DNA from: an uncultured Bordetella sp.
GTDB lineage: Bacteria; Pseudomonadota; Gammaproteobacteria; Burkholderiales; Burkholderiaceae_B
Direction of reading: 5' to 3'
NCBI GenBank assembly: GCA_937881145.1
Contig: CALGFL010000237.1
Location: 1 to 13,199 of the forward strand
DNA: 13,199 nt
The position numbers were made by a program, and so were the translations under genes. Position 1 is the first letter of the stretch. The number at the start of each line of letters is the position of its first letter. The notes beneath the pieces are model-generated. The model saw only the letters and a list, made by a program, of their open reading frames with translations. It was not told the DNA's origin and did not search any database. Positions 1 to 6,841 of this stretch are shown in pieces.

Positions 1-56
1 CATCGGGCTGCTGCCGTCTTCACCTTGAGCAAGATTTCCTTTTCCACTGGGGATAG
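1..56. other. left-edge flank with ribosome-binding site for the first gene
   Basis: Too short to identify a gene. One plus frame is open from base 3 and stops at TAG 54-56, directly before the first start codon, so it could be the tail of an upstream gene, but the few residues match nothing I recognise. GGGGA at 49-53 is the only clear ribosome-binding site. It lies 6 bases from the ATG at 60 and only 3 from the ATG at 57, which is why the second ATG is preferred. No promoter is visible. Confidence 0.4.
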
Positions 57-59
57 ATG

Positions 60-905
60 ATGAACGAGTTGGTTCCGCCGCTGCGGGAACGCGCCTACCG
101 CATACGTCGCTACGCTTTGCGCATGGGCGAGGTGCAGGGCCAGGGTTATATCGGCCAGGCGCTCGGCTGGGCCGATGTGCTGGCGGTCGCCTACGGGCAT
201 GCCTTGAATTACCGGGCCGACGAGCCGCAGTGGGAAGGGCGGGACCGCTTCCTGCTTTCGCACGGCCACTATGCGATCGCCTTCTACGCCGCCTTGATCG
301 AGGCCGGCATCATCGGCCAGAGCGAACTCGAGACCTATGGCAGCGACGACAGTCGCCTGCCCATGTCGGGCATGGCCGCCTATACCCCGGGCATGGAAAT
401 GTCCGGCGGCTCGCTGGGACAGGGGCTGCCCATCGCGGTCGGCATGGCGCTGGGCCTGCGCTGGAAAAACAATCCGGCCTTCGTCTACAACTCGATGTCG
501 GACGGCGAGCTGGACGAAGGTTCCACTTGGGAAGCGGCCATGGCGGCCGGCCATCACGGCCTGGGCAATCTCGTCTGCCTGGTCGATATCAATAATCAGC
601 AGGCCGACGGCCCCTCGAGCAAGGTGCTGGGATTCGAGCCGCTGGCGGAAAAATGGGCCTCTTTCGGCTGGCATGTGCAGCGCGTGGACGGCAATGACCT
701 GCCGGCGGTGCTGCAGGCCTTCGATGCTGCGCGGCATTACGGTCAAGCCAAGCCGCGCGTGATCCTGTTCGACACACTCATGGGCAAGGGTGTGCCTTTC
801 CTGGAAGCGCGGGAAAAGAATCACTTCATTCGCGTCGATCCGCCGGAGTGGCGCAAGGCCCTGGATATTCTCGATCAACTGCAGGCCGAAGGAGCGCGCA
901 AATGA
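60..905 (+). CDS. Transketolase, N-terminal (thiamine diphosphate-binding) subunit
   Basis: Encodes 281 residues, about the length of the first half of a transketolase. It should bind the diphosphate of thiamine diphosphate and, with the next gene product, transfer a two-carbon ketol unit. Visible motifs are SHGH (67-70), SGGSLGQG (115-122), and the metal/cofactor motif SDGELDEG (147-154, D148) followed by DINNQQADG (176-184, N178). Aligned by eye to E. coli TktA, H66, D155 and N185 have counterparts, but H26 is replaced by Tyr30 (GYIG) and H100 by Ser103, so the substrate pocket differs from the sugar-phosphate enzyme. An ATG at 57 precedes the chosen start; ATG 60 has better ribosome-binding-site spacing. 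The stop overlaps the next start as ATGA, typical of stoichiometric two-subunit enzymes. The split transketolase assignment is firm; the substrate is unknown. Confidence 0.93.
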   Translation: MNELVPPLRERAYRIRRYALRMGEVQGQGYIGQALGWADVLAVAYGHALNYRADEPQWEGRDRFLLSHGHYAIAFYAALIEAGIIGQSELETYGSDDSRLPMSGMAAYTPGMEMSGGSLGQGLPIAVGMALGLRWKNNPAFVYNSMSDGELDEGSTWEAAMAAGHHGLGNLVCLVDINNQQADGPSSKVLGFEPLAEKWASFGWHVQRVDGNDLPAVLQAFDAARHYGQAKPRVILFDTLMGKGVPFLEAREKNHFIRVDPPEWRKALDILDQLQAEGARK

Positions 906-1903
906 ACGTTGCCCAGAAGAAACCACGCCTGACGACGTCGGCGATGATCGCCTCCATTGCCAGCGAGGGGCAGCGCACCCGGGCGGCGCCGTTCGGCAAG
1001 GCCTTGGTGGAACTGGCCCAGACGCGGCCCGACATCGTGGGTCTGACGGCCGATCTGGCCAAGTACACCGATCTGCATCTGTTCGCCCAGGCCTACCCCG
1101 AGCGTTTCTTTCAGATGGGCATGGCCGAACAGTTGCTGATGGGCGCGGCCGGCGGCATGGCCAAGGAAGGTCTGACGCCTTTCGCGACCACCTATGCGGT
1201 GTTCGGCACGCGCCGTGCCTATGACTTCATTCACCAGGTGATCGCCGAAGAGCACCTGAACGTCAAGATATGCTGCGCGCTGCCGGGACTGACGACCGGC
1301 TACGGACCCAGCCACCAGGCTACCGACGACATTGCCATGATGCGGGCGGTGCCCGGGCTCACGATCGTCGATCCTTGCGACGCCCTGGACACCGAACAGG
1401 CCGTGACGCAGATCGCCGCCCATGACGGCCCGGTCTATATGCGGCTGCTGCGCGGCCAAGTGCCGCTGGTGCTCGACGAATACGACTACAAGTTCGAGCT
1501 GGGCAAGGCGAAATTGCTGCGCGACGGCGACGACGTGCTCGTCATCTCCAGCGGGATCATGACGATGCGCGCGCTCGAGGTCGCGCAGGCACTTACTCAA
1601 GATCGCATCGGCGTGGCCGTGCTGCATTGCCCGACCATCAAGCCGCTCGACGAGGCGGCCATCATCGAGGCGGTTCGCTACCGCCACCGCCTGGTGGTCG
1701 TTGCCGAGAATCATTCGGTGGTCGGTGGCCTGGGCGAAGCGGTGGCCGGCGCGCTGCTGCGGCATCGCGTGCAGCCGGCGGGATTCCAGCTGGCCGGCCT
1801 GCCCGATGCCTTTCTGGACGCGGGCGCGCTGCCTACGCTGCACGACCGCTACGGCATCAGCTGCGATGCGCTGGCATCGCGCATCAAGAACTGGCTGGAA
1901 TGA
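902..1903 (+). CDS. Transketolase, C-terminal (pyrimidine-binding) subunit
   Basis: Encodes 333 residues and supplies the pyrimidine-binding and C-terminal transketolase domains that pair with the preceding subunit. The catalytic glutamate that activates thiamine diphosphate is E76 in GMAEQ. GYGPSHQ (133-139) carries H138, the counterpart of TktA H473, and MRLLRGQ (180-186) carries the Arg matching R520. By eye, TktA H461 aligns with Ala126, S385 with Tyr55 and D469 with Tyr134, which argues against phosphorylated aldose acceptors. The start at 902 is chosen because it forms the ATGA overlap with the upstream gene and has GAAGGAG at 888-894, 7 bases upstream. The frame is open earlier, to 848, but that part lies inside the first gene. 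A DXS or pyruvate dehydrogenase E1-beta relative is less likely given the partner gene. Confidence 0.93.
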   Translation: MNVAQKKPRLTTSAMIASIASEGQRTRAAPFGKALVELAQTRPDIVGLTADLAKYTDLHLFAQAYPERFFQMGMAEQLLMGAAGGMAKEGLTPFATTYAVFGTRRAYDFIHQVIAEEHLNVKICCALPGLTTGYGPSHQATDDIAMMRAVPGLTIVDPCDALDTEQAVTQIAAHDGPVYMRLLRGQVPLVLDEYDYKFELGKAKLLRDGDDVLVISSGIMTMRALEVAQALTQDRIGVAVLHCPTIKPLDEAAIIEAVRYRHRLVVVAENHSVVGGLGEAVAGALLRHRVQPAGFQLAGLPDAFLDAGALPTLHDRYGISCDALASRIKNWLE

Positions 1904-1969
1904 ACGCTCAGGTTCTTCCCGCCGCGCGCATTCCTTTATATCAACGCTTTCTCTTTCGGAGTACAGAGC

Positions 1970-2719
1970 ATGCTTCTTGCTGAAAAAATCGCCGTGGTCA
2001 CCGGTGGCGCCGGCCTTAACGGATTGGGCTTCGCCACGGCCCGCATGATGGCCGAGCAGGGCGCCCGCGTGGTGATCCTGGATCTCGAAGGCGCGCAGCC
2101 CGCCGCCGCCGCCGCCCGGCTGGGCGAGCGCCACATCGGCGTCGTGGCCGACGTGACAGACAAGGTTTCCTGCGAGCGCGCGGTCCAGGCCGTCATCGAC
2201 CAGTGCGGCCGCGTCGACATTCTGGTGAACAACGCCGGCATCACCCAGCCGCGCAAGACAGCCGACATCAGCGCAGACGACTACGACGCCGTGCTCGACG
2301 TGAGTCTGCGCGGCACGCTGCACATGTCGCAAGCCGTGCTGCCGTCCATGAGGGCGGCCAAGTCGGGCGCCATCGTCTGCATTTCTTCCGTTTCCGCGCA
2401 GCGCGGCGGCGGCATCCTGGGCGGTCCGCATTATTCGGCGGCCAAGGCCGGCGTTCTGGGCCTGGCGCGCGCCATGGCGCGCGAGTTCGGCGTGGACGGC
2501 ATCCGGGTCAATTGCGTCACTCCGGGCCTGATCGCCACGGACATCAACAAGGGCCTGATTCCGGACGACCGCATGCAGGGCATCCTGGAGCAGATTCCCC
2601 TGAACCGCATCGGCGAACCTTCCGATGTGGCCGGATGCGTGGTGTTCCTGGCCAGCCCGCTGGCCAAGTACTGCACGGGCGTGACCTTGGATGTGAACGG
2701 CGGAATGCTGATTCACTGA
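1970..2719 (+). CDS. Short-chain dehydrogenase/reductase (SDR family)
   Basis: Encodes 249 residues, the classical SDR length, probably an NAD-dependent oxidoreductase of a hydroxy acid, polyol or sugar. The Rossmann motif TGGAGLNGLG (11-20) has two more residues than the usual TGxxxGxG. D38 at the end of the second beta strand favours NAD over NADP. NNAG is at 87-90. The active site is Ser140 (Ser142 is an alternative), Tyr155 and Lys159 in HYSAAK. NPG-type NCVTPG (191-196) follows. It ends in the usual DVNGG motif. The start has CGGAG at 1957-1961, 8 bases upstream. It sits 66 bases after the split transketolase and before a TRAP receptor, so it probably oxidises or reduces the imported substrate or a ketose product. 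A FabG role in fatty acid synthesis is unlikely in this context. Substrate not predictable. Confidence 0.92.
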   Translation: MLLAEKIAVVTGGAGLNGLGFATARMMAEQGARVVILDLEGAQPAAAAARLGERHIGVVADVTDKVSCERAVQAVIDQCGRVDILVNNAGITQPRKTADISADDYDAVLDVSLRGTLHMSQAVLPSMRAAKSGAIVCISSVSAQRGGGILGGPHYSAAKAGVLGLARAMAREFGVDGIRVNCVTPGLIATDINKGLIPDDRMQGILEQIPLNRIGEPSDVAGCVVFLASPLAKYCTGVTLDVNGGMLIH

Positions 2720-2774
2720 TTTCCAGCAAGTGGTATCGCAGCACAAACAACGACACTCTCAAAGGAGACAAGCG

Positions 2775-3806
2775 ATGGACAAGCCAGGAATCTCGCGTTT
2801 CATGTTGACCCGCAGGCAATGCCTGAAGGGCGCCGCATCCCTATCCTTGGCGGCGATTCTGCCCAGGTATGCCAATGCAGCGCAGTTCACTTACAAGCTG
2901 GCCACAGGGCAGGACCCCACCCATCCGGTGAACAAGCGCGCCCAGGAAGCGATCGACCGCATCAAGCAGGCCACGGGCGGAAAGCTGGAAATACGCCTGT
3001 TCCCGGCCAACCAGCTGGGCTCGGACACCGACTTGCTGTCCCAGGTGCGCAACGGCGGGGTGGAATTCTTCAACGAAGCCAGCTCGGTGCTGTCGACCCT
3101 GGTGCCGGTCGCGGGCATCGTCAATACCGGCTTCGCATTCCCGGATTACGACCACGTGTGGCAGGCGATGGACGGATCGCTGGGCAAGTATGTCCGCGCT
3201 CAGGTCGAGAAGGTCGGCCTGGTGACGATGTCCAAGCCCTGGGACAACGGCTTTCGCGAGATAACGACCTCGACCCGGCCGATCAAGACGCCGCAAGACC
3301 TGCATGGCATGAAGCTGCGCGTGCCGGCTTCGCCGATCCTCTCGACGCTGTTCTCCGCCTTGGGCGCCAGCCCGACGCCCATCAACTTCAACGAGGTCTA
3401 CTCCTCGCTGCAGACCAAGCTGGTCGAGGGCCAGGAAAATCCGCTGGCCATCATCAGCACGGCGCGGCTCTACGAAGTGCAGAAATACTGCAGCCTGACC
3501 AACCACGTGTGGGATGCGTACTGGATTCTGGGCAACCGAAAGGCCGTCGACCGGCTGCCCGCGGACGTCAGGGAGATCGTGTTCCGCGAGTTCGGGAAGT
3601 CCGCCGCCGACGAGCGCGCCGACATCGCGGCGCTCAGCAAATCGCTGGTCGGCGGGTTGAAGCAGCACGGCTTGCAGATCCTGGACGTGGATGCGGCGCC
3701 CTTCAAGGCGGCGCTGGCCAAGACGGACTACTACAAGACGTGGCGCGGCAAATTCGGCGACCAGGCTTGGAAGCTGCTGCAGGATCACGCAGGCTCCTTG
3801 ACCTGA
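2775..3806 (+). CDS. TRAP transporter substrate-binding protein, DctP family
   Basis: Encodes a 343-residue periplasmic receptor of a TRAP (tripartite ATP-independent) transporter, a family that captures carboxylates and sugar acids for a DctQM-type membrane carrier. The N-terminus has TRRQCLKG (12-19), close to the Tat consensus, then a short hydrophobic stretch and a likely cleavage after RYANA near residue 35. Family landmarks include GMKLRVP, whose Arg usually clamps the substrate carboxylate, then NFNEVYSSLQTKLVEGQENP and the late PADVREIV helix. The start is set by AAAGGAG at 2761-2767, 7 bases before the ATG; the frame extends back to 2730 without a ribosome-binding site. No DctQ or DctM gene is visible, so the membrane part is upstream of the window or supplied from elsewhere. 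It lies between the SDR and the second transketolase, suggesting the ligand feeds this pathway. Confidence 0.92.
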   Translation: MDKPGISRFMLTRRQCLKGAASLSLAAILPRYANAAQFTYKLATGQDPTHPVNKRAQEAIDRIKQATGGKLEIRLFPANQLGSDTDLLSQVRNGGVEFFNEASSVLSTLVPVAGIVNTGFAFPDYDHVWQAMDGSLGKYVRAQVEKVGLVTMSKPWDNGFREITTSTRPIKTPQDLHGMKLRVPASPILSTLFSALGASPTPINFNEVYSSLQTKLVEGQENPLAIISTARLYEVQKYCSLTNHVWDAYWILGNRKAVDRLPADVREIVFREFGKSAADERADIAALSKSLVGGLKQHGLQILDVDAAPFKAALAKTDYYKTWRGKFGDQAWKLLQDHAGSLT

Positions 3807-3872
3807 TCCGCGTTTTCGCGATTTCTTCCGCTATCGACCCCTCTGGCGGTGGCGCTCGACATAGGTTTGGAA

Positions 3873-5864
3873 ATGTCCAATATTCCATCGGCCAAGCTTG
3901 CCGACGCCATACGCTTTCTTTCCATCGACGCCATCGTTCGGGCGCAGGAGGGACATCAAGGCGTGCCGCTGGGCATGGCGGAGATCGCCACCGCGCTCTA
4001 TACGCGGCATCTGAAGTTTCTTTCCTCCGACCCGACCTGGCCGGATCGCGACCGCGTCGTGCTCTCGAACGGGCACGGCTCGATGCTGCTGTACTCGCTG
4101 CTGTTCCTGACCGGCTACGAGCACCTCTGCATCGATGAAATCAAGCGGTTTCGCGAACTGGGCGCGCGCTGCGAAGGCCATCCGGAGATCGCGCCGGAAT
4201 GCGGCATCGAGGTGACGACCGGCCCCCTGGGGCAGGGCATCGCCAACGCATTGGGCATGGCCGTGGCCGAGGCCTATCTCAATGCCCGCTTCGGTCAGGG
4301 CCTGGTCGATCACCGCACTTACGCGTTTGTCGGCGACGGCTGCCTGCAGGAGGGCGTCGGCCAGGAAATGATCTCCCTGGCGGGCCACCTGCGCCTGGGC
4401 AAATTGACGCTGCTGTGGGACGACAACCGGATCACCGACGATGGCAGCACGGACCTGTCCATCAGCGAAGACGTCGCGATGCGCTGCCGCGTCGCGGGCT
4501 GGCACGTGGCCGAGGTCGACGGGCACGACATCGAGGCCGTTTCGACGGCCCTGGACGAGGCCGGAAAGGATCCGCGCCCTTCCTTCATCGCATGCCGCAC
4601 GGTGATCGCGCGCGGCCTGGCCAGACTGCAGGGGCAACGAGGCGGGCACAGCGCCCGCCTGTACCCCGAGGACGCCGAGGCGGCGCGCAAGCTGTTGGAC
4701 TGGCCGCATGCGCCTTTCGAAGTGCCCGAAGCCATTCGGCAGGCCTGGCGCGCCGCGGGTCGGCGCGGCCACGCCGAGCATGCGGCATGGCATGCTCGCC
4801 GCGAGGCGCTGCCCGCCGCGCAGCGCGCCGAGTTCGATCGCGTTCTCGCCGGAGAGCTGCCGCACGGGTGGCGCGATGTGCTTCGGGATTACAAGCGGCA
4901 CGCCGCGCAAGCCGAGCAGGTTCCCAGCGGCATTCTGATTTCAGCCGAGATCAACGACCGCCTGACAGCTGTCCTTCCCGAGCGCATGGTGGGATGCGCC
5001 GATCTGGAGGCGCCTACGGGACACAAGCGCCGGCTCGCCGCTTTTACGGCGCAGGATCGCAGCGGTGCTTATGTGCATTGCGGCGTGCGCGAGCACGTGA
5101 TGGGCGCCATGGCCAACGGCATGGCCGCGCACGGCGGCGTCCTGCCGCTGGCCGTGACGTATCTGGCTTTCTCGGATTACGAACGGCCGGCGATGCGGAT
5201 GGCGGCACTGATGAATCTGCCGGTCAAGTTCGTCTTCAGTCACGACTCGATCGGCATCGGCAGAAATGGCCCGACGCATCAGCCGGTGGAGATCCTGGCG
5301 TCCTTGCGCGCCATGCCCAATATGCGGGTGCTGCGTCCGGCCGATGCCGTCGAGGCGGCCGAATGCTGGGAAATCGCGCTGGAGGATCGCAGCGGCCCGG
5401 TAGCGCTGATCTTCGCGCGCCAGGCCTTGCCCCTCGTCCGGCGCGAGCACAACGACGAAAATCTTTCGCGGCGCGGCGCGTATGTGCTGGCCGAGGCCGA
5501 GAACGGAGTGCGAGCCGTGACCTTGCTCGCCACCGGATCGGAGGTGGCCATCGCGCTCGCGGCGCGCGCCCGGCTGCTGTCCGAGGGCATACCCACGGCC
5601 GTTGTTTCCATGCCCAGCTGGGAGCGCTTCGAGGAGCAGGACCAGGCCTACCGGGTCGCCGTCCTGGGGGCTGGTACAGTACGAGTTGCCGTCGAAGCCG
5701 CCGTGCGTTTCGGCTGGGACCGTTATCTTGGCGAACGCGGCGGCTTTATCGGCATGACCGGATTCGGCGCGTCGGGGCCTGCCGACGCGTTGTACGAACA
5801 CTTCGGCATTACCCCGGCGGCCGTCGCCGCCGAGGCCAAACGCCTGCTGCAATTGCCCGCCTGA
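3873..5864 (+). CDS. tkt: Full-length transketolase with altered acceptor-site residues
   Basis: Encodes 663 residues, the same length as E. coli TktA, with all three transketolase domains. It should move a two-carbon ketol unit between a ketose-like donor and an aldehyde acceptor. Conserved counterparts are H28 (GHQG), H68 (NGHG), H103 (GHPE), D155 (GDGC), N185, H259, catalytic E407 (GVREH), H457 and H469 (GPTHQP) and R516. By eye, TktA R358 aligns with Ile354 and D469 with Asn465, both acceptor-binding positions. A GTG at 3849 gives eight more residues, but ATG 3873 fits the TktA N-terminus; neither has a strong ribosome-binding site. Its presence beside a different, split transketolase suggests a specialised paralogue rather than the housekeeping pentose-phosphate enzyme. 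The family is certain; the symbol is generic. Confidence 0.95.
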   Translation: MSNIPSAKLADAIRFLSIDAIVRAQEGHQGVPLGMAEIATALYTRHLKFLSSDPTWPDRDRVVLSNGHGSMLLYSLLFLTGYEHLCIDEIKRFRELGARCEGHPEIAPECGIEVTTGPLGQGIANALGMAVAEAYLNARFGQGLVDHRTYAFVGDGCLQEGVGQEMISLAGHLRLGKLTLLWDDNRITDDGSTDLSISEDVAMRCRVAGWHVAEVDGHDIEAVSTALDEAGKDPRPSFIACRTVIARGLARLQGQRGGHSARLYPEDAEAARKLLDWPHAPFEVPEAIRQAWRAAGRRGHAEHAAWHARREALPAAQRAEFDRVLAGELPHGWRDVLRDYKRHAAQAEQVPSGILISAEINDRLTAVLPERMVGCADLEAPTGHKRRLAAFTAQDRSGAYVHCGVREHVMGAMANGMAAHGGVLPLAVTYLAFSDYERPAMRMAALMNLPVKFVFSHDSIGIGRNGPTHQPVEILASLRAMPNMRVLRPADAVEAAECWEIALEDRSGPVALIFARQALPLVRREHNDENLSRRGAYVLAEAENGVRAVTLLATGSEVAIALAARARLLSEGIPTAVVSMPSWERFEEQDQAYRVAVLGAGTVRVAVEAAVRFGWDRYLGERGGFIGMTGFGASGPADALYEHFGITPAAVAAEAKRLLQLPA

Positions 5865-5872
5865 TTCTCGCC

Positions 5873-6835
5873 ATGTACAAGATCGTCTTCCTCGACCGCG
5901 CCACCATTGCGCCGCACATCCGCCTGCGTCCTCCGGCTTTCGAACATGCGCTGATCGAATACGAGCGCACGGCGCCGGATCAGGTCGCCGAGCGGATCCG
6001 GGACGCCGACATCGTCATCACCAATAAAGCGCCCATTACCGCGCAAGCGCTGGCGCAGGCGCCCCGCGTGCGCCTGATCGCGGTCGCCGCGACGGGCACC
6101 GACTGCGTCGACAAGGCGGCCTGCAAGGCCCGTGGTGTGGTGGTGTCCAACATTCGGGGCTACGCGGTCAATACCGTGCCCGAACATACTTTCGCGCTCA
6201 TATTCGCCCTGCGTCGCAGCATCGTGGCCTATCGCGAATCGGTGCTGGCGGGGCGCTGGCAGCAAGCCGCGCAATTCTGCTTTTTCGACCATCCCATCCG
6301 CGATCTGGCGGGCTCGCGCCTGGGAATCATCGGCCACGGCGTGCTGGGACAGCGCGTCGCCGGGATCGCCAAGGCATTCGGGATGATCCCGCAGTTCGCG
6401 GCCCGCAAAGGCGTGCAAGGCGCGGGCGCCGGATACGTGCCATGGGAAGAGATGCTCGCGACCAGCGACGTGATCACGCTGCACCTGCCGCTCACGGAAC
6501 AGTCGCGCGGCCTGATCGCCATGCCCGAGTTCCGCAAGATGCAGCGCCGGCCGCTCATCATCAACACGGCCCGCGGCGGCCTGGTCGACGAGGCGGACCT
6601 GGTTCGCGCGCTCGACGAAGGGCTCGTCGGCGGCGCAGGCTTCGACGTCACGCAGAGCGAGCCGCCTGCGCCGGACAACCCGCTGATGCGGGCCGCGTCG
6701 CGGCCCAACTTCATCCTCACGCCGCACGTGGCGTGGGCCTCGGACGAGGCCCAGCAGTCGCTGGCCGATCAGCTGATGGGCAATATCGAGCGTTTCGTGG
6801 CCGGCACGCCGGTCAATGTCGTGGAAGCGTACTGA
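5873..6835 (+). CDS. D-2-hydroxyacid dehydrogenase (glycerate/hydroxypyruvate type)
   Basis: Encodes 320 residues with the layout of NAD-dependent D-2-hydroxyacid dehydrogenases: a split catalytic domain around a Rossmann domain. The nucleotide motif is GHGVLG (154-159). The catalytic set is Arg234 (NTARGG), Glu263 (SEPP) and His285 (TPHVAW), all present. It closely resembles hydroxypyruvate reductase/glycerate dehydrogenase (HprA-like) proteins, so reduction of hydroxypyruvate or glyoxylate is plausible. The same frame is open far upstream inside the transketolase gene, but ATG 5873, 8 bases after that gene's stop, is the real start by homology. There is no clear ribosome-binding site, so translation may be coupled. 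Hydroxypyruvate is a known ketol donor for transketolases, which would connect it to its neighbours; that link is inference. Confidence 0.92.
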   Translation: MYKIVFLDRATIAPHIRLRPPAFEHALIEYERTAPDQVAERIRDADIVITNKAPITAQALAQAPRVRLIAVAATGTDCVDKAACKARGVVVSNIRGYAVNTVPEHTFALIFALRRSIVAYRESVLAGRWQQAAQFCFFDHPIRDLAGSRLGIIGHGVLGQRVAGIAKAFGMIPQFAARKGVQGAGAGYVPWEEMLATSDVITLHLPLTEQSRGLIAMPEFRKMQRRPLIINTARGGLVDEADLVRALDEGLVGGAGFDVTQSEPPAPDNPLMRAASRPNFILTPHVAWASDEAQQSLADQLMGNIERFVAGTPVNVVEAY

Positions 6836-6841
6836 CGCGGC

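Noticed and set aside
1900..1983. 27-codon open frame starting in an ATGA overlap at the end of the second transketolase subunit
   Set aside because: It overlaps the SDR start, has no recognisable signal or conserved feature, and the ATGA looks coincidental. It could be tested as a leader peptide only if conserved.
875..2746. 623-codon open frame on the minus strand
   Set aside because: It runs antisense across the transketolase and SDR genes, is rich in His, Arg, Gly and Ala as expected for a GC-skewed shadow frame, and shows no recognisable domain.
3809..3820. CGCG-TTTT-CGCG inverted repeat after the DctP gene
   Set aside because: The stem is only 4 bp with no clean T-run, too weak to call a terminator within a run of closely spaced genes.
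2819..4138. 439-codon plus-strand frame, and 359-codon minus-strand frame 3831-4910
   Set aside because: Both overlap well-identified genes (DctP receptor and transketolase) out of frame and have shadow composition.
4199..5872. Open frame continuing upstream of the hydroxyacid dehydrogenase, which would give an 878-residue protein
   Set aside because: The extra N-terminal part is a shifted-frame reading of the transketolase gene with low-complexity Arg-rich sequence; homology of the dehydrogenase begins at ATG 5873.
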